A stretch of DNA of 64,000 nt from Gnetum montanum (Eukaryota; Streptophyta; Gnetopsida; Gnetales; Gnetaceae): NCBI GenBank assembly GCA_015680685.1, contig MNCI01033412.1, forward strand, positions 82,362 to 146,361, read 5' to 3'. Shown one piece after another: positions 1 to 9,226 of this stretch (positions are counted from its first letter, which is position 1; the number at the start of each line of letters is the position of its first letter). The translations under genes and the position numbers were made by a program. The notes under the pieces were generated by a model. That model ran no database searches. It was not told the DNA's origin and saw only the letters and a list, made by a program, of their open reading frames with translations.

Positions 1-649
1 GCAGATGCACTGCTCTTTTCCAGAACACTAATTCGTCCAACTCTAACCATTTAAATATTATGGAAAAATCTCAAATTCTTCGCCTTGTGCATTTCCAAAT
101 TTTATCTCGTACTTCTAAGTTAAAGTTGGATACTAATCAGTTGTTTTATTGTTTGCAGCCTTGGAGCAGATACACCAACTCGTGCACTCTTTCCAATCTT
201 GATCTGCTACATCGACGTGTGTTATCATCATAATTTTGAGCATTTTGAGCTCTTTGTTGTTCTCCTGGTCTTATAAAATCACAGTTCCTAAGGTTTCCCA
301 GCATTAGGTAGCTCTTTGGCATGTACTCCCACACCTTGAGAAAGATTATGTTTCAAGATGTTTTCTTTCAACTATTGCATTTGTCATTGTTCTTCTCCCT
401 ATTTATCCATCAATATGTTCAGATGTTGACCATGTACTTATTCTCATTTAATTTATAAAATTCTCTTTTTGGGGTCCGACACCCCCCCTCCCAAATATTG
501 CAAATATTACAAGTTATTAGAGCTACCAATATTTGAATTACAAACTTCTCAAACTAATGTTAATTAATAAGATCGTTAAACATAACAAATACTAGGCAGG
601 CATGCTGTAAGGAAATATTTCTAATAGAATGAGATTTTGATCTTCAATT
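1..649. other. Left flank of copia element K, part of the oldest layer
   Basis: AT-rich sequence with no coding similarity that I recognise on either strand. A short open frame on the minus strand at 146-334 has no family features. If the K boundaries are right, these bases were once continuous with 49120 onward, and so lie upstream of the Helitron gene. A short C-run occurs near 480-490. No Helitron end could be identified with certainty. Confidence 0.5.
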
Positions 650-1251
650 TGTAACACATGTTAACACATTTCCACATTTATGTGTACATGTTTAACACAC
701 GTTACATGTTTTCATGTTTACGTTAATGCGTTACGCATTTTCACATTCACATTAATGTGTTTAACATGCATTATGCATGTTTAAGCATACGTTAACACTT
801 CAAGGTGGCCTCCATATCTAGTAACACATCTATGCATTGGCATTAGGTCTCTTACGCATTGACTTTTACACGTTGGAATTGGGTCTATTACGCGTTGGCT
901 TTTACGCGTTAGCATTGGGTCTCTTATTTTTCTAATTTCTCATGGTAACCAATTTTGTGCCCTATAAATTCATTCTTGATGGGAGAAAAAAGGCACCATG
1001 GATCACAATAGGATTGCAATTCTAGTCCCTTTCACAAACACTTCGAGGTTGCATACACCATCGTTGCAAAGTGCCGATGTGAGAAGAATCCGAATGCCAA
1101 GTCTAATTCAAGGCATCAATGGTTAAAGATCAGTTCTATTTGCTTCCGCATTGTGCATTTTCAATTATCTATGCATGTAAATTTCTTGTGCCATTTACTT
1201 CCGCATTGTGCATTTTTTTAATCTATGCATGTAAATTGCTTGTGCAATCCA
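650..1251 (+). repeat. K 5' LTR
   Basis: Begins TGTAACAC and ends AATCCA. It matches the 3' LTR at 48622-49119 over most of its length, including the runs of CATGTTTAACACG-like motifs and the stretch CAAGGTGGCCTCCATATC. It is longer than the 3' copy for two visible reasons: an insertion-like difference at the start (ACACATGTTAAC), and a tandem duplication of about 60 bp at 1139-1250. A TATA-like CTATAAATTC lies at about 962-971. Confidence 0.8.
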
Positions 1252-1390
1252 CAAATTTTGTCTTACATTTGCTATCTGAGCTTTATCTCTATCTCTATCT
1301 TGATGCCATTACCAGTTAGTAAGTGGAAGGCCTGTTTATGATTGTGATGGGCATCCTTGTAAAATTACTAACCTTTGCAGCGTTAGTTTG
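1252..1390 (+). other. K primer binding site and start of leader
   Basis: TGCTATCTGAGC at 1270-1281 matches the usual copia primer site TGGTATCAGAGC (initiator-Met tRNA) at 10 of 12 positions and is followed by a TC-rich run. It lies 18 bases after the LTR end I chose; if the LTR ended at 1266 the spacing would be the usual few bases. The leader is cut at 1390 by G, whose left target duplication GTTTG is at 1386-1390. Confidence 0.6.
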
Positions 1391-2103
1391 TGATGAGCGG
1401 TGAGATATCCCTATACCCAACCATACAAATCACTAAAGAGTTAAGCACGATCCCATTAAATTCCATGGACCTATGGTTATCTCGTACACTAGTTCCTCTA
1501 GGAAGTGAAACTACATTGAAAACGTTTGTTGTTTTCCCAACTACAAGCTCAAGGGTATGGTTTAAGTGTAATTGAGGTATATGAATTTTTGTCATTTTAT
1601 ATTTTATGGATGTAATCGCCTACAACAAGAATAAGGGTAGAGTATATTGAAAACTAATGTCTATTGCCTAGCTAGCCTAACATAAGTAACCACCCCATTT
1701 TCCTGAACACATATAGCACTATTGAGTTACCAAACGTTAAGCGTTGCTGGGTTACCAAGAAATATATGAATGCTCGAAGTGATCATACTCGTGTTCATTA
1801 ATTGCTAGAAATAAATTTCTTAATCAAATGCATTAAAGTAAAGAACAAGAAAGTAAAATGCATTAAAGAAAATCTTAAGCTATTATCAATGCTACAAGGA
1901 TTGTCAAAAGAGTTTGTTTTATTCCCATCACACTACTACACTCAAGCACATCAGTGCTTGAACAAAGAATTGTACACACTCTAGACTCCTTTTGCAGGCA
2001 TTCAGAAAGTATTCTAACTCTGAGAAAAATAAATGGCAAGAGCTTCGCTACTCTGACTAAGAATGACCAAAAACTCACTAAAAACTAGAGCCTGGGTGTG
2101 GTA
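1391..2103 (-). repeat. G 3' LTR, upstream end missing
   Basis: Starts TGATGAGCGG on the plus strand and matches 32972-33705 almost throughout; both contain GGCTCAAGGGTATGG or a close variant and CTAGAGCCTGGG. It stops inside the shared word TGGTA at 2099-2103, where homology switches to the LTR of C. The TATA region and the bases before it, present in the other LTR at 33701-33808, are missing. Confidence 0.85.
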
Positions 2104-2484
2104 ACCCAGTAATGATTAGCATTTGGTAATCCCAGCAGTGTTGCACTAGTTTAGGATGTGTACGACAAGTGGGAATGGATGTTGGTGTTAGAATTAGTTA
2201 GAACTTAGTTAATGAGTTGTTAAGTTAAATTAGTCACTTAGTTACCTCTCTCCTTCCCTACTAGCATAAGACATAAAAACATAAAAGCTATAAAAATCAT
2301 ATGCCTCAAGCTTACTTAACCATACAATCGTGACATACAGGTAAGTTTGGGAAGATAATGATCAACCAACTCGTCCTTGTTCCACAAGGGCACATAAGCA
2401 CTTAGTCCTTGGAATTCGACCGGATCGTGCATAAAACACTTGTATTCATATGGTTAAGCATAGGGGGTACCTCGCCGCTCATCA
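2099..2484 (+). repeat. C 5' LTR, upstream end missing
   Basis: Matches the last ~390 bases of the C 3' LTR (about 24661-25047). Both carry GATTAGC, GCAGTGTTGCACT, ATGCCTCAAGCTTACTTAAC and the terminal CTCATCA. The missing front, about 600 bases with the TATA box and repeat array, was removed by the deletion that fused it to the G 3' LTR. Confidence 0.88.
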
Positions 2485-2485
2485 T

Positions 2486-2503
2486 TGGCGCCGTTGCCGT
2501 GGA
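2486..2503 (+). promoter_or_regulatory. C primer binding site
   Basis: TGGCGCCGTTGCCGTGGA starts two bases after the LTR end CTCATCA. It is the cleanest copy of a site also seen, more decayed, in D, E, G and H (consensus TGGCGCCGTTGCCGGGGA). Primer sites of this type are known in Athila-like plant gypsy elements; a tRNA-Asp primer is my best guess. Confidence 0.85.
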
Positions 2504-2620
2504 CTTAGTTGTTTGTGCGCTAACTAGAACATAGGAAATCATTTACATTGTTGGAACGAACCCTTAGGGTTGGTTGAGAAAATAATAAACAAGAATACAT
2601 TGCACATTGAACAGACAAGT

Positions 2621-3700
2621 ATGTCTCCTTCTCCGTATGAAAGCCCCTCATCGCCTAGGTCTGAAACAGGAAACAATCGGTAGCGTAATACACATGACGT
2701 TGATCCACCAGTCCCTCAACAAGTTTGAGTGGTATATATTCATCCCGATGAATATATACTAGACTTCACCTTTATCCTCCATCAAGATGAACAATTGCAT
2801 TGGCGAAACTTAGAAGGTAACATAGTGTTGCCTCCCGATCGTTCAGTCCTAAGCATGCTTCTTCATGCTCTCACACGAATTTCCATGCCACACTTACATG
2901 AAAAATAAATTGTGCAAGACCATGACTCAAGAGAATACCGTCCCACAGAGGCACAATGTTAAAGGGGCTTGCAACAGGAGAGACATCATAAGTCTTTGAA
3001 GGGTAAGTGGTCTCAAGATGCCCCACATGTCTTAAGCAAAAATGAGGGTGGTGAACCTACCTTAGGCAGTCGCCCACATAACGATGTTCCTCCCATTGAC
3101 TTTGGCCAAGGGGTTGTGTATTGGGACCTTCATTCCACTATTCATAACCCAGGTTCTGATACCCACGGGCACAAAGGGTCCAAAAAAGGAACATGAACTC
3201 ATGATAAAGGTGGACATTCTAATCACAATCGTGATCAGGGCTGAGATTGTAGAAGAGAAGATAGCAGACACTGTCATGGTGATGGTTCTCCTTCTTCTTC
3301 ACCTTCATCATCTCCTTCATCCTCTCCTTCAATAGCTAGACATGGTCATAAAGAAAAAGACCATGGGGATAAAGGTAGGCAAAGTGGAAGTCATAGATGA
3401 AATAGCTAGGAAAGGGGATGAGGGCACTCTAGAGAGTCATGACATAGAAGAAGGGAGAGTAGGGAACAACGTAGGCATGATAGATGTCATGGACAAGACA
3501 ATCACGATGAACCCCTACTCGCTACTCAAAGTATGTTGGACATAATTGAGGCTATTAGAATTCCAACAAGGCATCAAAAATATAGTAGGATCAAGAGATT
3601 AGATATGAACAACATCCCATGATTTGAAGGGGGATACAACGCTGATTCTCAGAATCATTTACAAGCATTCCATGATGCATGTGCCTTACAGAACATAGAG
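2621..3700 (+). pseudogene. gag: C gag, N-terminal part, broken
   Basis: Structural polyprotein remnant with several stops and frameshifts. Reading from the ATG at 2621, it contains YIHPDEY, DFTFILHQDEQ and GNIVLPPDR. A basic/Ser-rich stretch follows (about 3230-3480, reading SPSSSP and RHR-like runs in D). The last part, near 3600-3700, contains FEGGYN and NHLQAFHDACALQNIE, the start of the retrotransposon gag fold. The same order is seen in D, E, G and H, so the assignment is firm. The gene stops abruptly at 3700, where homology switches to the opposite strand of D. Confidence 0.85.
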
Positions 3701-3738
3701 TCCATCACTATCCCCCTTATCATTGTTTACCTAAATCA

Positions 3739-4227
3739 CTAGGAAGTTAGCTGGGTACGACCACCCACAAACAGTGTAACAATGTCTTCCACCAGTCCCA
3801 ATGGGACAATGATGGACTGGTCGACCAACTCTAGACGGATGTTGCTCTTTTTCAATGGAGGCAGGTTCCAGGCCTTGTACATTTCTTGAGAAATCAAGTT
3901 GACACCATAACCTGAATCCAAAAGAGCCTTGCACAGCACATTTCCAGCAATTTGTAAGTATATTAAACAACTTCCAGGATTAGAGAATTTCCTAGGAATG
4001 TGGCTAACTTTGATCCAATCAGTGCCGACATGTGTTAGCATGACCATATGCGTTGACTGCGGTGATTGGGTTGAAGGGGGCTCCGAAGTCTTGATTAATA
4101 CTGAGGCGTCTAAGGAATCAGTTGCTTGTGATTGCAAGGGCTTGGTTGGATTGTTGGTTCTAAAGAAAGGTCTTTTCTTCATGTGGTTGTTGGAACCAAC
4201 AATAGGTTGAGAGTTAACAACCCTCAT
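3739..4227 (-). pseudogene. D gag end and retropepsin start
   Basis: An open frame of 162 residues joins the end of gag (KKRPFF, residues ~17-22) to the aspartic protease. The protease signature at about residues 109-117 is CKALLDSGYGVNLIS, where relatives read LLDLGS or LLDFGS, so the second Gly-Ser pair is altered (GY). Downstream VEDIVT and GGRT correspond to VEDIVTTICGW in E. The rest of the protease and all of reverse transcriptase are deleted at 3701. Confidence 0.85.
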
Positions 4228-6572
4228 GGCGTTACGTTGCTGCGGCTAGGTAGGGATTTCACCTTGCATAGTTGGAGCAGGTGGTAGTGGAGCTATTGGT
4301 AGAAGAGATGCAATCGGATGAGAAGGATGATATGCTTACAAAATATCGCCCCTAGAGGAGGGAGTCCCATAATACTCGAGGGCTTGGTAGTGAGGTTGAG
4401 GAGTGACATGACCAGTAGAGTCACGTGGGGAGATTGGCTACTGCACATAATATTCATACAGGTCAGGTTGCTAGTAAGGATACTATTACCTTGGTGGTGG
4501 CATTCCCCATGATTGTGGGTGCTACCACTGTTGATATTGCTCAATCGGTTGTCGTGGAGTTCCACTGGGATAATATGTTAAGGGTTGGTGGAACTACCTT
4601 GGATTACCTTGAGGATAAGGTAACCTTCAAGGTGTTTGTCTTTTGTTTAATTGTGGGTTAAGTGCATATACCCCAGACTCCTGTAGATGTGAGATTACAG
4701 GGAACATCCCTTAGGATGATCATATTGACATATCTCACATCCACTATCATTGTTTGTTTCCAAATCCACAACCTCTTCAATGATGGAAACTTTGCCCTTA
4801 TCCTTGCTAGGTGCATGTTCAGTCTCTTTATTTTTTCTTTTCTCAGTACCTTGCTCTCTAGACTCCTCTACTATTTTAAGAACAGTTTGAAATCTATTGT
4901 CTAGGGAATCCCACATTTGGTCTACCTTTGCCAAAACTTCTGATGTCATCTTTTGGATAGGCAAATTTTTCCTATTCACCATCTCTTCGAGTGGTGACTA
5001 TTCTTCATCCTCACAAAATCTTACTCCCCTCTTCTGGAGGGAAGGATGTTAGTTATACTCTTCCGCACTTTCTCTCTTCTGTAGCTCACCTTCTTCCTTA
5101 GCAACTTGCTCCAATAGTCTTTGAATTTGATGGCACCTAAGCTCGGATGGTCTCCGTTGGGCATAAGTCCCAAGGGTTCTTCTCGTTTCATGTCTAAGCC
5201 CATCCACGAGATGGCGCAGTTGATCCCTTTGCGAATAACCATGGCGAGAACAATGATGTAACAATGCATAGTATCAGCCCATGATAGCATCCAAGGGTTC
5301 ATGTCCTCCTTGTTTTCAACCTTGGATTTTCTTTCACAAGTTAGACACTCGGGAGTATGTTTGGTACTTATCATTAAATTGTTCTAACATAGTACTTCAC
5401 CTACGAATGGATTTTGGTTCTAAAGACAGGTACTAGCTTTCTGCTTCTTTAACTAATGTCCATGGGAACAACTTAAGTTTTTTCCATTCATTCTCTATGT
5501 TTTGTAAGGCACACGCATCATGGAATGCTTGTAAATGATTTTGAGGATCAGTGTTGTATCCCCCTTCAAATCGTGGGATGTTGTTCATATCTAATCTCTT
5601 GATCCTACTATCTTTCTGATGCCTTGTTGGAATTCTAACAGCCTCAGTTATGTCCAACATACTTTGAGTAGCGAGGAGGGGTTCATTATGATTATCTCGT
5701 CCATGACATCTATGATGCCTATGTTGTTCCCTACTCTCCCTTCTTCTATGTTGTGACTCTCTAGAGTGCCCTTGTCCCCTTTGCTAGCTGTTTCATCTAT
5801 GACTTCCACTTTTCCTACCTCTATCCCCATGGTCTTTTTCTTTATGACCACATCTAGATATTGAAGGAGAGGATGAAGGAGATGATGAAGGTGAAGAAGA
5901 AGGAGAATAGTCACCATGATGATGTCTGCTACCTTCTCTTCTGCGGTCTCGGCCCCGATCACGATTACAATCAAAATGTCCACCTTTATCATGAGTTTGT
6001 GTCCCTTTTTTGGACCCTTTGTGCCCATGGGTATCAGAACCTAGGTTATGAATAGTGGAATGAAGGTCCTGATACACAACCCCTTGCCCAAAGTTGAGGG
6101 GAGGAATATCATTGTGTGGGAGACTACTTGAGGTAGGTTCACTACCCTCATTTTTGCTTAAGACATGTGGGGCATCTTGAGACCACTTACCCTTCAAAGA
6201 CTTATGATGTCTCTCCTATTGCAAGTCCCTTTGATGTTGTGCCTCTATGGGATGGTATTCTCTTGAGTCATGGTCTTACACAGCATATTCTGCATGTAAG
6301 TGCGGCATGCCAATTCGTGTGAGAGCACGAAGAAGCATGCTCGGGACTAAATGATCAGGAGGTAACACTATGTTACCTTCTAAGTCTTGCCAATGTAGTT
6401 GTTCATCTTGATGGAGGATAAAGGTGAAGTTTGGTATATACTCATTAGGATGAATATATACCACTCGAACTTGTTGAGGGATTGGCAGATCAACGTCATG
6501 TGTATTACGCCACCGATTGTTTCCTGTTTCAGACGTAGGCGGTGAGGCACTTTTGTACAAAGAAGGAGACAT
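4228..6572 (-). pseudogene. gag: D gag, mostly readable
   Basis: The ATG at 6572 opens MSPSLYKSAS. In order: YIHPNEY and FTFILHQDEQLHW (about residues 37-60); a Gly/Ser/His/Arg-rich linker with SPSSSPSSSPSSSP (near 5880-5930); the gag fold with FEGGYN, AFHDACALQNIENEWKKLKL (5560-5470), DKYQTYS and HHCSRHGYSQ (5300-5230); a Lys/Glu-rich helix; and a knuckle CEICQYDHPKGC (about 4700-4735). A Pro/Tyr/Gln-rich tail precedes protease. A few stops and frameshifts interrupt it. The knuckle spacing C-x2-C-x3-H-x3-C differs from the usual retroviral C-x2-C-x4-H-x4-C. Confidence 0.85.
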
Positions 6573-6689
6573 ATTTGTCTATTTAGTGTGCAATGTACTC
6601 TTGTTTATTATTTCCTCAATCATCCCTAAGGGTTCATTCCAATAATGTGAATAATTTCCTATGTTCTAGTTAGTGCACAAACAACTAAG

Positions 6690-6707
6690 TCCCTGGCAAT
6701 GATGCCA
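6690..6707 (-). promoter_or_regulatory. D primer binding site
   Basis: Minus strand TGGCATCATTGCCAGGGA, one base from the LTR end. It matches the C site with C-to-T type changes. Confidence 0.8.
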
Positions 6708-6708
6708 A

Positions 6709-7596
6709 TGATGAGAAGCAAGGTACCCCTATGCTCACTCATACAAATACAAGCGTTTCATGCACGATCCAATTGAATTCCAAGGACTAAGTGCCTATGG
6801 GCCTTTGTGGAATAAGGATGGGTTGGTTGATCGTTGTCTTCCCAAACTTACTTGTATGTCACGATTGTATGGTTAAGTAAGTTTGAGGCATATGATTTTT
6901 CTAGCTTTTATGTTTTTATGTCCTGTTGCTAATAAGGGAGTAGAGAGAGAGATAACTAAGTGACTAATTTAACTTAACTACTGATTAACTAGGCTTTAAA
7001 CTAATCCTAACACTAGTATCCGTTCTCACTTACCATACACATCTTGAACTAGCGCAACACTACTGGGATTACCAAACACTAATTGTTACTAGGTTACCAA
7101 GTGTTACACGCATGCTTGAAGTGATCGTACTATGTGTGCTAATAACAAAAATATAAAGTGCATAAAATAAAATAAAATAATAGAATAACATAAATGCAGA
7201 AGAAAACAAAATGAAGGAAATGTGTAAGAAAAAAAATCTCAAGTGCTACAAGGATGAATCCAAGAGCTCGTCTTTACTATCGTACACAAGGTGTGATCAG
7301 GTACATAATGAATAAAGATCCCTCCACACTTAGACCTCCTGCTGCAGGCACTTGGAAAATACTCTAACTGCAAAATTTTTGCTACTTGACTCCTAAAAGA
7401 CTTCCCTTGAAAGACGTCCTTCCAAGACTTCTTTTCTAAATTGTGCGCTTGGGCACTGTATTTATAGGGTTGGGAGCAACTACTCTAATAATTAGAAAAA
7501 CTACCACTCTAATTTTAGAGAAACTACCACTCTAATAATTAGAAAAACTGCCACTCTAATAATTAGAATAAATCGCTAGAGTAACCGCTCTCATCA
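6709..7596 (-). repeat. D 5' LTR
   Basis: Bounded by TGATGAGAAG and CTCTCATCA on the plus strand; 888 bases. It is the same family as the C 3' LTR (24044-25047) in reverse orientation. A TATA box (minus strand CTATAAATA) lies at 7459-7467. Upstream of it, 7475-7590 holds four or five units of a CTAATAATTAGA-type repeat, a shorter and rearranged version of the array in C. Confidence 0.9.
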
Positions 7597-8053
7597 AAGA
7601 CACTCATGAGGATCCTTGTGGGGGTTATTATACTGGGAGACGAATGGCCATCAAGATCCTACTTGCAGGATATTATTGGCCTACATTATTTTGGGATGCC
7701 CATTGTTTCGTCCAATCTTGTGAGCGTTGTCAACATGATGGGGGAATGACTACTAGAATGGAGGGTCCGCAACAATGGATTCAACTGTTAGAATCCTTCG
7801 ACATTTGGGGAATTAATTTTATGGGGTTGATTACACCAATGTCCAATGGAAAAGCTTATATTATTGTTGCCATTGATTACCTAACAAAATGGGCCGAAGC
7901 AGCTGTTGTTAAAGATTGTACATTATTTACAGCTGCATGATTTGTTCAACAACAAATCATAAACAGGTTTGGTGTGCTGCATGCACTTATTTCAGACAAT
8001 GGTACACACTTCACAGGTGCAACTTTTCGAAAATTAATGCAATGCTTAGGGGT
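7597..8053 (+). pseudogene. C integrase, first part, cut by D and E
   Basis: Continues the C polymerase gene. Visible are DTHEDPCGGYY (part of the His pair of the zinc domain), KILLAGYYWP, CERCQHDGG (Cys pair), then the core with WGINFMG (first catalytic Asp changed to Asn), VAIDYLTKW and SDNGTHF (second Asp kept). One stop lies near 7939. The gene is cut after MQCLGV by E, and the same protein resumes at 21425. Confidence 0.9.
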
Positions 8054-8975
8054 TGATGAGCGGCTAGGTATCCCTACACCCAACCATACGAATCATGAGC
8101 GTTCACACGCAACTCGATTGAAATCCGCAGACTGTAAGCACTTAACATACACCAGACTTCTAACCAGTGAAACCTTGGATTAGAATGGTCGTTGTCATCC
8201 TAATCTCACTTGTGAGGTTTTGTTTACATTGGTTAAGTGAGATTAGGGGTAATGATTTTTATACCTTTTTAATTATCTTTTTGGCGACTAATCATTTCAG
8301 AAAATAAGGATAGAATATTAATTAATCTTAAAATTATCTTAATCTAAATCTTAACTATTCCTATCATAAGTATCCGGTCCCATCTTCCAAACACATTCTG
8401 AGCATCTCCTAACACTTCTAGGTTACTAGACGTTAAGTGTCATTGGGCTTACCAAGTGTTTTGGTTACGTTCAAGATGGTCGTACTTATGTCTTTAACGA
8501 ACTACGAATGAACAATAACGATTGAGATTATAATAATGAAAACATAAGTAATTAACAAGTAACTAATAAAGCATAAACAAGTAATTAATAAAGCATAAAC
8601 ATATTAAACTATTAAATGCATGAAATAACTAAGTCCAAATGCTGCAAGGAATGCTTGAACAATTTGTCTTTATTGTTGTCACGCCAATGGGCTCAGATAC
8701 ATCAATGCTCGAATAAAGATTCGATCACTTTTCTTACACCTACTGCGGGCACTTGGAAAATATTCTATCTCTTGCAGGAACAAATTGCAAGAGCTTCGCT
8801 ACAACTACTCAAAAAGATGGATAAATGAGACGGAAGGCCCTCATATTTATAGGTCGGGAAGGATGGCTATGTAAATGGGGCCATGTCGATGCAGGGAGGC
8901 TACGTCGACGGGCCCGCGTCAACGCGGCCACGTATACGTGGCCCAGTCGACACATTAGTAAATGACACTTCATCA
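8054..8975 (-). repeat. E 3' LTR
   Basis: Plus strand from TGATGAGCGG to TTCATCA, 922 bases, paired with 20477-21424. The minus-strand TATA box TATAAATA is at 8844-8851. Upstream of it, 8870-8950 is dense in palindromes: GTCGAC, GGGCCC, CCACGTATACGTGG and GTCGAC again. Confidence 0.92.
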
Positions 8976-9010
8976 TACCCCCACGACTGAGCAAAAACTT
9001 GTCCTCGAGT
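8976..9010 (-). promoter_or_regulatory. E polypurine tract and conserved block before it
   Basis: The minus strand reads ACTCGAGGACAAG, TTTTTGCTCAG and then TCGTGGGGGTA, abutting the LTR. The same arrangement, CT(C/T)GAGGACAAGTTTT followed by (T/C)GTGGGGGTA, precedes the 3' LTRs of C (24006-24043) and H (57526-57559). It is the expected site of plus-strand DNA priming. Confidence 0.85.
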
Positions 9011-9226
9011 TACTTTACAATTTGGAAGGTATGGATTCTTATTTACAAGATACATAACTTAAACACATACATGACACACACATGACACAACATAAATTTG
9101 ACCAAGTGCCCGAGTTACAGAGGGGGGAAAATTACAAAAATGGCAGTGTTCAGAGATAAAATTGAACACCTTGCCGGTCCTGGAGCCTCTACTGTGTAGG
9201 ATGATACACAAAATTGCTGGAGAAGA

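Larger units (their letters stand above)
3701..7596 (-). mobile_element. Gypsy retrotransposon D, 5' half only
   Basis: Minus-strand copy of the C family: 5' LTR 6709-7596, primer site, gag and the start of protease, then lost at 3701. Its right edge is a true LTR end inside the integrase of C: 7597 onward reads on in the conserved integrase N-terminus (DTHEDPCGG). The left target duplication and 3' half are gone. Because D is antisense to its near relative C, the stretch 2485-6708 looks like a long inverted repeat; nested insertion plus deletion explains it. Confidence 0.85.

Noticed and set aside
146-334. 62-codon minus-strand frame at the left edge
   Set aside because: No family features, not conserved anywhere else in the window, length expected by chance.
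2485-6708. Foldback transposon with long inverted repeats
   Set aside because: The arms are the gag-coding halves of two LTR elements with their own LTRs and primer sites; nested insertion and deletion explain it.
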